DNA of 64,000 bases from JBBARC01 sp040400005 (GTDB lineage: Bacteria > Pseudomonadota > Alphaproteobacteria > Acetobacterales > Acetobacteraceae). Positions 43,121 through 51,517 of this stretch are shown here, piece by piece. The notes under the pieces were generated by a model. That model had not been told where the DNA came from, made no database searches, and saw only the letters and a list, made by a program, of their open reading frames with translations. The stretch covers positions 1 to 64,000 of the forward strand of contig JBBARC010000004.1 in assembly GCA_040400005.1 (NCBI GenBank), in the 5' to 3' direction. The position numbers and the translations under genes were made by a program. Every line of letters starts with the position of its first letter. Within the stretch, counting starts at the first letter, position 1.

Positions 43121-44206
43121 GTGCTCGCTGAATTTTTCGCCTGGTGGGGTCAAAACCTACTCGACCTTGTGCCGGCCGCGCTGCGCAATCGTGCGGGGGC
43201 TGGGGCGGACGCATTGGTGGTGGATGCCACCGAGCCTGGGGTGATTACCCTGCGGCGGCGGCGCAACGGGGTGGAAAGCAAGCTGGCCACCGTGCGCCTG
43301 GACGACACCGCACCGGCGGCTTTTTTGAAAGCTTTGCCCAATCGCCGGCCGGATGAGCTGATTTCCCTGCGCGTGGCGCCCGCCCTGGTGCTGGAACGCG
43401 AGGTGAGCTTGCCGCTGGCGGCTGAGCGCGATTACGAGCGCGTGGTGGGCTATGATATGGAACGCCTAACCCCGTTTGCCGCCGATGAGGTGTTTTGGGG
43501 CGTGCAGCTAACGGCGCGCGACAAGGCGCGCGGCAAGATTGCGTTGGTGCTGAGCATTGTGCCGCGCGCCGCGATTGCCGATGTGGTGCGCCGGTTGACC
43601 GCGGCCGGATTGCCTCCGGCCATGCTGGAAACTGCCCCCGCCAGTGGCGCACCAGGGGGCGCACCAGGGGGCGCACCATGGGGCGCACTAGGGGGCGCAC
43701 CAGGGGGCGGGAGAAGCATTCGGCTCAGCCACGATGGCCGCCGCAGCGGCGGCATGCTGGCCCGCGCGGTGCCGGTGTTTGCGGCAGGCCTTGTGCTGTT
43801 TGTGGTGATATCGCCGTTTTTGCGCCAAGCGCTGGTGCTGTCCCGCCTGGAATCGCGCGAAGGCGCGCTAAAACCGCAAATTGCCGAGGTTGAGGCGTTG
43901 CGCGCGCGGATTTTGGGCACCGGCACCGGCGGCGATGCGGTGGCCGCCGAAATGCGCCGCACCGGTGATGCGCTGGCGGCGTTGGCGGCAATTACCGAGA
44001 TTTTGCCCGATGAGAGTTACTTGAGCGAGTTCACCTTACGCGAACGCAAACTGAACTTAACCGGGCTATCAACCTCTGCTGCCAAGTTGATCGCGGCCCT
44101 GTCGGATGACCCGCGGGTGCGCAACCCGGCGTTTTCGGCACCAGTAACGCGCAACGACACCGTGCGGCTGGATGTGTTTTCTATCCGGGCGGAGCTGGCC
44201 CAATGA
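43121..44206 (+). CDS. gspL: GspL-like type II secretion inner-membrane protein
   Basis: 361 residues. An actin-like/PilM-type cytoplasmic domain (ISLRVAPALVLEREVSLPLAAERDYERVVGYDMERLTPF) is typical of GspL; one helix at about 220-240 (VPVFAAGLVLFVVIS) and a PilN-like periplasmic domain follow. GspL links the secretion ATPase to GspM. GTG start with GAGGA five bases upstream. A five-copy 12-bp array (43646-43705) inserts a Gly-Ala-Pro stretch before the helix. The following three genes complete an L-M-C-D set. Confidence 0.8.
   Translation: MLAEFFAWWGQNLLDLVPAALRNRAGAGADALVVDATEPGVITLRRRRNGVESKLATVRLDDTAPAAFLKALPNRRPDELISLRVAPALVLEREVSLPLAAERDYERVVGYDMERLTPFAADEVFWGVQLTARDKARGKIALVLSIVPRAAIADVVRRLTAAGLPPAMLETAPASGAPGGAPGGAPWGALGGAPGGGRSIRLSHDGRRSGGMLARAVPVFAAGLVLFVVISPFLRQALVLSRLESREGALKPQIAEVEALRARILGTGTGGDAVAAEMRRTGDALAALAAITEILPDESYLSEFTLRERKLNLTGLSTSAAKLIAALSDDPRVRNPAFSAPVTRNDTVRLDVFSIRAELAQ
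43646..43705 (+). repeat. In-frame 12-bp tandem array in gspL, five copies
   Basis: Unit GGCGCACCAGGG with two diverged copies, encoding GAPG/GAPW/GALG. It extends the cytoplasmic linker just before the transmembrane helix. Confidence 0.9.
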
Positions 44207-44225
44207 TTAATATCTGGGGCTGGGC

Positions 44226-44831
44226 ATGGCGGCGTTGAACCTGCCCACCGGCCGCCAGGGCCAGGCAGCGGCGGCGTCGCTTGCCGGGCTGGCGCTTATT
44301 GTGGTGTGGCTGGGCGCGGTATCGCCGCTGCTGGATTGGTATGGCGCGCGATCAGACCGCATCACCCAGTTGGCGGCGCGGCTTTCGCGCGAACAGGCGC
44401 TGATCGCCAGCCTGCCGGCGCTGAAAACGGCGGCCAGTGATGCCTCCGCCAAGCCCACCCAGGCGGTGCTCAGCGGCAATACCGATGCCATTGCCGGTGC
44501 CGCCTTGCAGGAACAGGTGCAGGGCATGGCGAGCGAGGCCTCGGCCACATTAACCAGCATCGAAACCCTGCCGGCCGAACAGGTCGGCGCCTACCGGCGC
44601 ATCGGCGTGCGGGTGGAAACGAATGCGCAGCTAGGCGTGATTGTGGCGCTGATGCGCGCGGTGGAAGCGGCCGAACCGACCATGCTGATCGATGATCTGC
44701 ACTTAACCGCCGCCCCCAGTGCACCCAACCTGCCGCCCTTGCCGATGGATGCCAGTTTTACCGTGGTGGCGTTTCGCCAGGGGCTAGCCGCCACCCGCGA
44801 AGATGGCGCCAAGGATACCGCCGCCCCATGA
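44226..44831 (+). CDS. gspM: GspM-like type II secretion protein
   Basis: 201 residues: a short cytoplasmic start, one helix (ASLAGLALIVVWLGAVSPLL) and a ferredoxin-like periplasmic domain (TLTSIETLPAEQVGAYRRIGVRVETNAQ). This is the GspM layout; it pairs with GspL. It begins 19 bases after gspL. The next gene starts ten bases after its stop. Confidence 0.75.
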   Translation: MAALNLPTGRQGQAAAASLAGLALIVVWLGAVSPLLDWYGARSDRITQLAARLSREQALIASLPALKTAASDASAKPTQAVLSGNTDAIAGAALQEQVQGMASEASATLTSIETLPAEQVGAYRRIGVRVETNAQLGVIVALMRAVEAAEPTMLIDDLHLTAAPSAPNLPPLPMDASFTVVAFRQGLAATREDGAKDTAAP

Positions 44832-44841
44832 AAATCTGCGC

Positions 44842-45552
44842 ATGACCCGGCGTGATCACTACGCCCTGTATGGTGCCAGTGCCGCTTTGGTGGCGGTGGC
44901 GAGTATTATTTGGCTGGCGCCGGGGCCTCGCGTTGTGCAACTGCCGCCGGCCCGCATAACGGCGGGCAGCGGGCATGCGGCGGCGTTAGACCGCGATGCG
45001 CCGGCTTGGGCCGATGCGGTGCTGGCGCGGCCGTTATTTACCCAAGGCCGTCACCCGCCGGCGGTGCCGAAGGGCCCGCAACGCAGCACTGGCGGCAGTT
45101 TGCCGCGGCTATCGGGGGTGATGATTACCGCCACCGGCAAACGCGCGATTTTCACCCCCGATGGTGGCGGCAAACCGCAAACCTTGGCCGAAGGGGCGGC
45201 GCTGGATGACCAGATTATTAAGCGTATCGACCCCGGCAGGGTGATCTTGCGCGGCCCCAAAGGCGATACCGAATTGCGCACCAGCTTGGATAAAAACCAC
45301 GTGGCGGGCACCTCACCGCTGCCCGCCACACCGGTTTTTCCCGGCGCGCCGCAGTTTTCTAACCCGATGTTTCCCAACGGATTTGGCGCGCCCGGGTTTC
45401 GCCCGCAGGGTTTGCCGGGGGCGATATTCACGCCACCCACGCCACAATTGCAGCCGCAGCCGCCGCCTAACCCCGATGATAGCAGCGATAGCGACGCCAA
45501 CCAGCAACCAGGCGCGGTGCCCCCAGTGGCCCCCGCCGAACGGAGCGACTGA
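44842..45552 (+). CDS. GspC/GspN-like type II secretion protein
   Basis: 236 residues with one N-terminal helix and a homology-region domain (AVLARPLFTQGRHP, LSGVMITATGKRAIF, LAEGAALDDQIIKRIDPGRVILR), the fold that lets GspC contact the secretin. The tail is Pro/Gln/Asp-rich and there is no PDZ domain. In alphaproteobacterial sets this short form may be named GspN or GspC. The open frame extends upstream into gspM, but ATG 44842 gives the normal start. Its stop overlaps the gspD start. Confidence 0.7.
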   Translation: MTRRDHYALYGASAALVAVASIIWLAPGPRVVQLPPARITAGSGHAAALDRDAPAWADAVLARPLFTQGRHPPAVPKGPQRSTGGSLPRLSGVMITATGKRAIFTPDGGGKPQTLAEGAALDDQIIKRIDPGRVILRGPKGDTELRTSLDKNHVAGTSPLPATPVFPGAPQFSNPMFPNGFGAPGFRPQGLPGAIFTPPTPQLQPQPPPNPDDSSDSDANQQPGAVPPVAPAERSD

Positions 45553-47900
45553 TGCAGCGAACGACACTGTCCAAACCTGCGAACAGGTTTGCCTTGCTGG
45601 CAACAGCGGCGATTTTTGTGCTGTCTGGCTGCGCACGCACGGTGCACGCCCCGTTGGCCCGGCCGCCATTGCCGCCGTTGCCTGAACCGGTCGGGCCGAT
45701 TGTGCGCGCCGAGCCGCGCATTAATGGCAACATTAGTGATGCAACGGTGGTGCCCGAAATCGCCATGAGCAGCGGTACTGGGTCGCGCATTGTGGCGCCC
45801 CAGGCGCGGTTTGGCGCGGGCGGCGGTGCGGTGAGTTTGGATTTCGCCGATACCGATATTCGCGAAGTTGCCGCCCAAATTTTGGGTAATTCGCTGCATC
45901 TGTCCTACACCATTGATCCCAACGTGCATGGCACGGCAACCTTACGCACGGTAACGCCGCTGGCCGAAAGCCAGTTGCTGCCGGTGCTGCAATCGTTGCT
46001 GGCACAAAATGGCGCAACCTTGGTGCAATCGGGCGGTATTTACCGGGTGCTGCCATCGGCCGCGGCCGTAGGCGTTGCCGGCGGTGCCGGCACCGCGGGC
46101 ACCATTATGGTGCCGTTGCGCTATGCCGGGGCCGAGGATTTAACCAAAGCGCTGCAACCGTTTGCCCAGGGCACCACGAAAGTGATTGCGGTCACCGGCG
46201 CCAATGCGTTGCTGGTGGCCGGCGAACCGGCCCAGCGCGAAGCGTTAATCGGGGTTATTGGCGCGTTTGATACCGATTTGCTGGCCGGCCAAAGTTATGC
46301 GCTGTTGCCGGTCACCAATGGTGATGCGGCGGATTTCGCAACGGCGTTCGCCAGTGCATTGCGGGCGCAATCGGGCGGGGCGCTGGCCGCCCAAATAAAA
46401 GTGGTGCCATTGGCCCGCGTTAACGCGGTGCTGGTGGTAACCGGCAACCCGAAATATTTAACCGATGCGCGGCGCTTATATGCGGTGATTGAACGCGGCA
46501 GGCGCGCCACCACCCGCACCTGGCATGTGTATTATCTGCAGAACAGCACGGCGAACGACATCGCCTATATTTTGCAGCAGGCGTTTACGCCGGGCAATGT
46601 CACCGCCCAGCCAACCGCGCGCGGCACCGGGCAACCATCCAGTGCATCACAAAGCAGCCTGGGTGGTTCGGGTAGCGGCACCGGCGGTTCGGGTAGCACA
46701 GGCAGTTCGGGCACATCGGGTAGTGGCGGGTCGGGCAGCGGTGGTGGTGCCTCGGGTGGCTTGGGCAGCGGGTTGAGCGGGTTGAGTGGCGGGCAGGGCG
46801 GCTTGAGTGCGGCCCCCACGTCGGCTGCCAGTTCTAATCCGTTGCTGGGTGGTATTGGCAATAGTGGCGGTGGCGGGGCAGATGCCAGCACGAACACCAT
46901 GCGGATAATTCCGAACCCGGAGAATAATGCGATTTTGGTTTATGCGACCGGCGAAGAAGAAGGCACGGTTGAGCAGATGATGCACAAGATCGACATTTTG
47001 CCGCTGGAAGTGCGCATTGATGCGGTGATTGCTGAAGTGACGCTGACTGATACCTTGAAATATGGCACGCAGTTTTATTTCAAGCATCATGGGTTGGTGG
47101 GCGGAAATACGACAAAGGGGTTTGGCGACTCCACCACACTGGGTACTGTCGTTTCGGGCCTTGGTGCACTTGCCGGGCCTGGTGCTGGATCATTTCTGGC
47201 AGCAGCGGGCAAGGATGGTGAGGCGATTATTGATGCCCTGCAGGATATCACTACGGTCAAAGTGCTATCCTCGCCGCAATTGCTGGTTCTGGATAACGAG
47301 ACTGCACAATTATCGGTTGGCAATCAGGTGCCTTACCTAAGTGCGCAAACCAGTAATCTCAACAGCGGCACCAATACGGTTACCAATTCGGTTAATTACC
47401 GCAACACTGGGGTAATTACGCAGGTGACCCCGCGGGTAAATAGTGGCGGTTTGGTGACACTGGATATTGCCCAGGAGGTCAGTGGTGTGGCTGCTCTCGG
47501 CAGTGGTGGATCGACCATTGGTTCGCCAACCTTTACCGATCGCGCGGTCAAAAGCCGGATTGTTGTGCAGGACGGGCAAACCGTTGGGATTGCAGGCCTA
47601 ATTACCGATACCAACTCGACAGAAAATTCCGGTTTGCCCTATCTGAAAGACGTGCCCCTGTTGGGCACCCTTTTGGGTAACCAAGACAACACCCGCACGC
47701 GCACCGAATTGTTGGTTCTGCTAACGCCGCACGTGCTGCACGACCAACGCGATGCCCGGGCGTTGACCGAGGATCTGCGCGAGCAATTGCCGCGTGCGGC
47801 TGCTGCGGTTTATGATCTGCAAGATATGCAGGCAAACGGATCTTCCGATCCGCAAGCGCATCTGCGCCGCCGTATTCTGCACCCGGTGCGGCCCGATTAG
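45552..47900 (+). CDS. gspD: Type II secretion secretin GspD
   Basis: 782-residue outer-membrane channel lipoprotein: lipobox LSGC places the lipid on C27. N0-N3 domains (LDFADTDIREVAAQILGNSLHLSY; repeated ATGEEEGTVEQMMHKIDIL) lead to the secretin barrel with the signature VPLLGTLLGNQDNTRTRTELLVLLTPHVL. A 75-residue Gly/Ser-rich insertion (about residues 370-445) interrupts the N3 region, longer than in most secretins. Coupled to the GspC-like gene by TGATG. The ATPase, platform and pseudopilin genes (E-K) are not in this window. Confidence 0.93.
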   Translation: MQRTTLSKPANRFALLATAAIFVLSGCARTVHAPLARPPLPPLPEPVGPIVRAEPRINGNISDATVVPEIAMSSGTGSRIVAPQARFGAGGGAVSLDFADTDIREVAAQILGNSLHLSYTIDPNVHGTATLRTVTPLAESQLLPVLQSLLAQNGATLVQSGGIYRVLPSAAAVGVAGGAGTAGTIMVPLRYAGAEDLTKALQPFAQGTTKVIAVTGANALLVAGEPAQREALIGVIGAFDTDLLAGQSYALLPVTNGDAADFATAFASALRAQSGGALAAQIKVVPLARVNAVLVVTGNPKYLTDARRLYAVIERGRRATTRTWHVYYLQNSTANDIAYILQQAFTPGNVTAQPTARGTGQPSSASQSSLGGSGSGTGGSGSTGSSGTSGSGGSGSGGGASGGLGSGLSGLSGGQGGLSAAPTSAASSNPLLGGIGNSGGGGADASTNTMRIIPNPENNAILVYATGEEEGTVEQMMHKIDILPLEVRIDAVIAEVTLTDTLKYGTQFYFKHHGLVGGNTTKGFGDSTTLGTVVSGLGALAGPGAGSFLAAAGKDGEAIIDALQDITTVKVLSSPQLLVLDNETAQLSVGNQVPYLSAQTSNLNSGTNTVTNSVNYRNTGVITQVTPRVNSGGLVTLDIAQEVSGVAALGSGGSTIGSPTFTDRAVKSRIVVQDGQTVGIAGLITDTNSTENSGLPYLKDVPLLGTLLGNQDNTRTRTELLVLLTPHVLHDQRDARALTEDLREQLPRAAAAVYDLQDMQANGSSDPQAHLRRRILHPVRPD

Positions 47901-47964
47901 AGCCGGTTTGGGCTGCATGCTTGGGTTTGCGCGTTCGTTTTCCTAAACCTAACGGTGCCAGACG

Positions 47965-49560
47965 ATGCGATCATCGCCGCCGCCAAAACCCGCCGGCCAC
48001 CAGACGGCGTTTACCGCCCTGCAAGCCGGGCGGCATGATGAATCCGAGCGGCTTTTGCGCCGCTTGCTGCGTGCCAACGCTGATGATGCCATAGCCTTAC
48101 ACGGCCTCGGCCTAGTGCTGATGCAAACCGCGCGGCACCACCAGGCACTGGGTTTTTTTGATCGGGCCGAGCGGGCCGGTGATAGCTCCAGCCTGTTGCA
48201 TGGCAATCGTGCCACCTGCTTATCCGCGCAAGGGTTTTACGATGCGGCAATCGTGTCGCTGGATCACGCCTTGCGCCAGGCGCCGCAGGACGGCGTGCTG
48301 CATTTTAATCGCGGCAATGCGCTGATGCAGTTGCGGCGCGATGACGCCGCCCTGGACGCGTTTGATGCTGCCGTGCAGTTTGCCCCAACCCTTGCGCAAG
48401 CCTGGCAAAATCGTGCAACTGTGCTGACCCGGTTAGGCCGGGTGGAGAATGCCCTTACCGCTTATGATCGTGCGGTAGCGCTGTCACCGAACGATGCCGA
48501 GCTTTATGCCAACCGCGCCGGCGTGCTGGATTTTTTGGGGGCCCGGGCCGCAGCCTTGCGCGATGCCGATCGGGCCCTGGCCTTGGCGCCAGGCAACGGC
48601 CTGGCCCATTGGAATGCCGCCTTAATCTGCCTGGCGCAAGGCGATTATGCGCGCGGCTTTGCCGAGTTTGAATGGCGGTTCGATGCCGATAATGCGCGCT
48701 GGCTGGATAATGCCGCCAGCATGCGGCGCCCAAACTTCGATAAACCTTTGTGGCTGGGGCAGGAAAATATAGCTGGCAAAACCTTGCTGGTGTACCCCGA
48801 ACAGGGTTTGGGCGACACACTGCAATTTTGCCGCTATGTAACGCTGGCCGCAGATCGCGGTGCAAGCGTGGTGCTGATGGTGCAACCACCGCTGGTGCGG
48901 CTACTGCGCACCCTTGCTGGCACCACCACGGTTATTGCGCAGGGCGATGCCGTGGGGGCGTTTGATTTTCACACCCCGATGATGAGCCTGCCGCACGCCT
49001 TTGGCACACAATTGCAAAGCGTGCCGGCCCGCACGCCGTATCTGGCAGCCGACCCCGCGCGCACCGCGGTGTTTGCGCAACATCTTGGGCCACGCACGCA
49101 GTTTCGCGTGGGGCTGGCGTGGTCGGGCAATCCTGCCCTGAAAAACAATGCGGTGCGATCGGCGGCGCTCAATGATCTGGCTGGGCTCATTTTGTCCGGC
49201 GTTACCTATGTTTCTGTGCAAAAAGACATCCCCCAGGCCGATCGCGATGCGGCACAGCGCCTGGGTGTGCTCGATTTATCTGACCTGATCGAGGATTTCG
49301 CCGATACGGCGGCGTTGATGCAAAATCTTGATCTGGTCATCAGTGTCGATTCCTCGCCCGCCCACCTAGCCGGGGCGCTGGGCATGCCGGTGTGGATTTT
49401 GCTGTATCACACCGCCGAATGGCGCTGGTTGATGGATCGGGCCGATAGCCCGTGGTACCCCTCGGCGCGGTTATTTCGCCAAACCACACCGCGCGATTGG
49501 CACCGTGTTGCCGCCACTGTGGGTGCGGCACTGGATAAACAAAAATCTGAGCGCGCCTGA
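47965..49560 (+). CDS. TPR protein with glycosyltransferase-like C-terminal domain
   Basis: 531 residues. About seven tetratricopeptide repeats fill residues 10-215 (FNRGNALMQLRRDDAALDAFDAAV and similar). The C-terminal domain at 260-525 has LLVYPEQGLGDTLQFCRY and VGLAWSGNP, ending with DLVISVDSSPAHLAGALGMPVWILL, the pattern of GT9/GT41-like glycosyltransferases. Such TPR-GT proteins are common in alphaproteobacteria and may glycosylate proteins or envelope sugars. No signal peptide. It follows gspD by 64 bp and could glycosylate a secretion component, but there is no direct sign of that. Confidence 0.8.
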   Translation: MRSSPPPKPAGHQTAFTALQAGRHDESERLLRRLLRANADDAIALHGLGLVLMQTARHHQALGFFDRAERAGDSSSLLHGNRATCLSAQGFYDAAIVSLDHALRQAPQDGVLHFNRGNALMQLRRDDAALDAFDAAVQFAPTLAQAWQNRATVLTRLGRVENALTAYDRAVALSPNDAELYANRAGVLDFLGARAAALRDADRALALAPGNGLAHWNAALICLAQGDYARGFAEFEWRFDADNARWLDNAASMRRPNFDKPLWLGQENIAGKTLLVYPEQGLGDTLQFCRYVTLAADRGASVVLMVQPPLVRLLRTLAGTTTVIAQGDAVGAFDFHTPMMSLPHAFGTQLQSVPARTPYLAADPARTAVFAQHLGPRTQFRVGLAWSGNPALKNNAVRSAALNDLAGLILSGVTYVSVQKDIPQADRDAAQRLGVLDLSDLIEDFADTAALMQNLDLVISVDSSPAHLAGALGMPVWILLYHTAEWRWLMDRADSPWYPSARLFRQTTPRDWHRVAATVGAALDKQKSERA

Positions 49561-49575
49561 TTAGCGCGCAAAAAT

Positions 49576-49731
49576 TCAAAAATCAGTACAGCGCCCATTC
49601 ACTTCCCAATCGCCAAACCGCGTGGGTTCCAGTCCTTTCGGGCCACCAAATTCGGGCGGCATTTTGGCCGGCACCGGCTTGATCGCGGGCACATCGGCGG
49701 CGGGTTCGGTTTTTTCAGGGTCGGACATCAT
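49576..49731 (-). CDS. sdhAF4: Succinate dehydrogenase assembly factor 4 (DUF1674)
   Basis: 51 residues (50 from the second ATG). The Pro-rich start KPVPAKMPPEFGGPKGLEPTRFGDWEVNGRCTDF ends with the family's GDWE..GRC.DF signature. SDHAF4 binds flavinylated SdhA and protects it before it joins the complex. It begins four bases after the ccmI stop and is likely the last gene of the cytochrome c maturation operon. Confidence 0.88.
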   Translation of the reverse strand: MMSDPEKTEPAADVPAIKPVPAKMPPEFGGPKGLEPTRFGDWEVNGRCTDF

Positions 49732-49735
49732 ACCA

Positions 49736-50500
49736 TTAATTTGATGCGGGATTTGGAACTTGCAAGGCGTCAAGCGGCGCTTCCGCCAACCGTTTTTCCG
49801 CCATCGGGCGCCATGGCGCATCGGCCGGTGCTTCTTTTAACGCGCGCCGCCACAACGCCACTGATTCTGGCGTGATTTTGCCCGCCTGTTCGGCAATTAC
49901 CTCGGCGCACATCGCGGCAATGGTGGGATCAAACGCTACCGCCAGCACCTGATGCCAGGCCTCTATCGCGCCGGCAAAATGGCGGCGGCCCAGTTCTACC
50001 CGGCCCAGTAACCGATAACCTTCCTGGGCGCGCGGGCTGTGCGGGTCCATCTGCGCCAGCATGGTGTGCAAGCGCTGGACTAAATTATCCTCGCCGGCAA
50101 TTTCAGCAGCATCGGGCGGGGCTGCTTCCGCCTGTGGTGGCGGTGGCGGCACCGCACCCACCAGCTCCGGGTGGCCGCCAATGCGATACAGCCCGTAGGC
50201 GGCCACCGGTATCACCAAGGCCAGCACGGCGATGGTGCGGATGCTGGTGGTGTTGGTGGGCAAATCGGTCAGTGCCGCGCTGGCCAATAACCGGCGTTCA
50301 ACCTCCAGCTTTGCCGCCGCTTGTTCGGCGGGCAGCAGCCGCCCTTGGGCAAAATCGCGATCCAGTTCGGCTAATTGCGCGCGGTGCAGGGTAAGGGCCG
50401 CCTCACGCCGCCCATACAATGCCGCCCGCATGCGCGCGGCCAATGCCAAAGGCACCAGGGCTGCAAAAGCCAGCAGTAATAGGGCAAACCAAAACATCAT
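49736..50500 (-). CDS. ccmI: Cytochrome c maturation protein CcmI
   Basis: 254 residues: an N-terminal helix (FWFALLLLAFAALVPLAL), the ARMRAALYGRREAALTLHRAQLAELDRD segment typical of CcmI-1, a second helix (IAVLALVIPVAAYGLY) and a periplasmic TPR-like part. CcmI delivers apocytochrome c to the haem-lyase CcmF/CcmH. It starts four bases after the ccmH stop. Confidence 0.88.
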   Translation of the reverse strand: MMFWFALLLLAFAALVPLALAARMRAALYGRREAALTLHRAQLAELDRDFAQGRLLPAEQAAAKLEVERRLLASAALTDLPTNTTSIRTIAVLALVIPVAAYGLYRIGGHPELVGAVPPPPPQAEAAPPDAAEIAGEDNLVQRLHTMLAQMDPHSPRAQEGYRLLGRVELGRRHFAGAIEAWHQVLAVAFDPTIAAMCAEVIAEQAGKITPESVALWRRALKEAPADAPWRPMAEKRLAEAPLDALQVPNPASN

Positions 50501-50504
50501 ATTG

Positions 50505-50957
50505 CTAAGTTTTACCTAAAAGATCGCCAAGGGCCGCAGTTTCGGCAGCACTCAGTGGTGCTGCTTCTGCAGCGCCGGTGCGGCGATACCGAAACACCGC
50601 CAATGCACCGATCAGCAAAGTTATGATCGGCGCCCCCCATAACAACACTGTGCCAAAGGTCAGCCGCGGTTTTAGGCGCACAAAACTGCCATAACGCGCT
50701 TCCATCCAGGCCATCACCGCCGCATCACTATCGCCGGCGCGCACCCGTTCGCGCACAATGCGGCGCAAATCACCGGCCAAATCGGCATTGCTATCTTCAA
50801 TCGATTCGTTTTGGCACACTAGGCAGCGCAATTGCTGGCCAATGGTTTCGGCACGTGCTTCCTGCGCCGGGTCGGGCAGCAATTCGCGCGGGTCGCTCAC
50901 CGCCAACGCGGCACCGCTGATCACCAGGAATGCTAAAACCAGCGGAATTTTTTTCAT
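50505..50957 (-). CDS. ccmH: Cytochrome c maturation protein CcmH
   Basis: 150 residues: signal sequence, the redox motif LRCLVCQNES with C45 and C48, then a three-helix bundle and a C-terminal helix (VLLWGAPIITLLIGALAVF). It reduces the CXXCH disulfide of apocytochrome c for haem attachment by CcmF. Overlaps the ccmG stop by four bases. Confidence 0.94.
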   Translation of the reverse strand: MKKIPLVLAFLVISGAALAVSDPRELLPDPAQEARAETIGQQLRCLVCQNESIEDSNADLAGDLRRIVRERVRAGDSDAAVMAWMEARYGSFVRLKPRLTFGTVLLWGAPIITLLIGALAVFRYRRTGAAEAAPLSAAETAALGDLLGKT

Positions 50958-51517
50958 AGCAGGGCAAGCTTTGGCAAAAGCTCGTTGGTGATGCTGGTAT
51001 CATCTAGGGGGCCGGCATGGTGCCAGGCAATCATGCCATGCCGGTCGATGATAAACGTTTCGGGCACGCCAAACAAACCAAAGTCGATGGCAACGCGGCC
51101 GGCATCCATCGCCAAACGCGCAAACGGATTGCCGCCTTGGGTGAGAAAATTCTGCACCGCCGGCGGCTTATCTTTATAAGCAATGCCCCATATCGGCACA
51201 CCAGATTTGGCAAGGTTGGCTAGGCTTGCGGCTTCATTGGCGCACGGGATGCACCAGGAGGCGAAAAAATTCACCACAATCGGCCCGGCGGCAGCAGCCT
51301 TACGCAAATCGGCCGATGAAAACCCTGCCCCCCCAACACCGGGCAAATCAAAATCCGGCATCGGCTTACCCAGCATCGGGTTGCCAATATCGTGCGGATC
51401 GAACCGGCCTTTTTGCATGCGGTTCAGCATGGTGAAAAACCCAAACCCGGCGGCCGCAAGCACCGCCAGGGGGGCCAGCAAAATCAAGCGGCGGCGCGCC
51501 ACCGCATTTTCGCTCAC
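50954..51517 (-). CDS. ccmG: Thiol:disulfide interchange protein CcmG/DsbE
   Basis: 187 residues from GTG 51517, which overlaps the ccmF stop in a GTGA junction. One membrane anchor (LILLAPLAVLAAAGFGFF) precedes a periplasmic thioredoxin domain with WCIPC (C89, C92), GVPETFIIDRHG and the cis-proline region. It keeps the CcmH/apocytochrome thiols reduced. The longer frame upstream lies inside ccmF. Confidence 0.94.
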   Translation of the reverse strand: MSENAVARRRLILLAPLAVLAAAGFGFFTMLNRMQKGRFDPHDIGNPMLGKPMPDFDLPGVGGAGFSSADLRKAAAAGPIVVNFFASWCIPCANEAASLANLAKSGVPIWGIAYKDKPPAVQNFLTQGGNPFARLAMDAGRVAIDFGLFGVPETFIIDRHGMIAWHHAGPLDDTSITNELLPKLALL

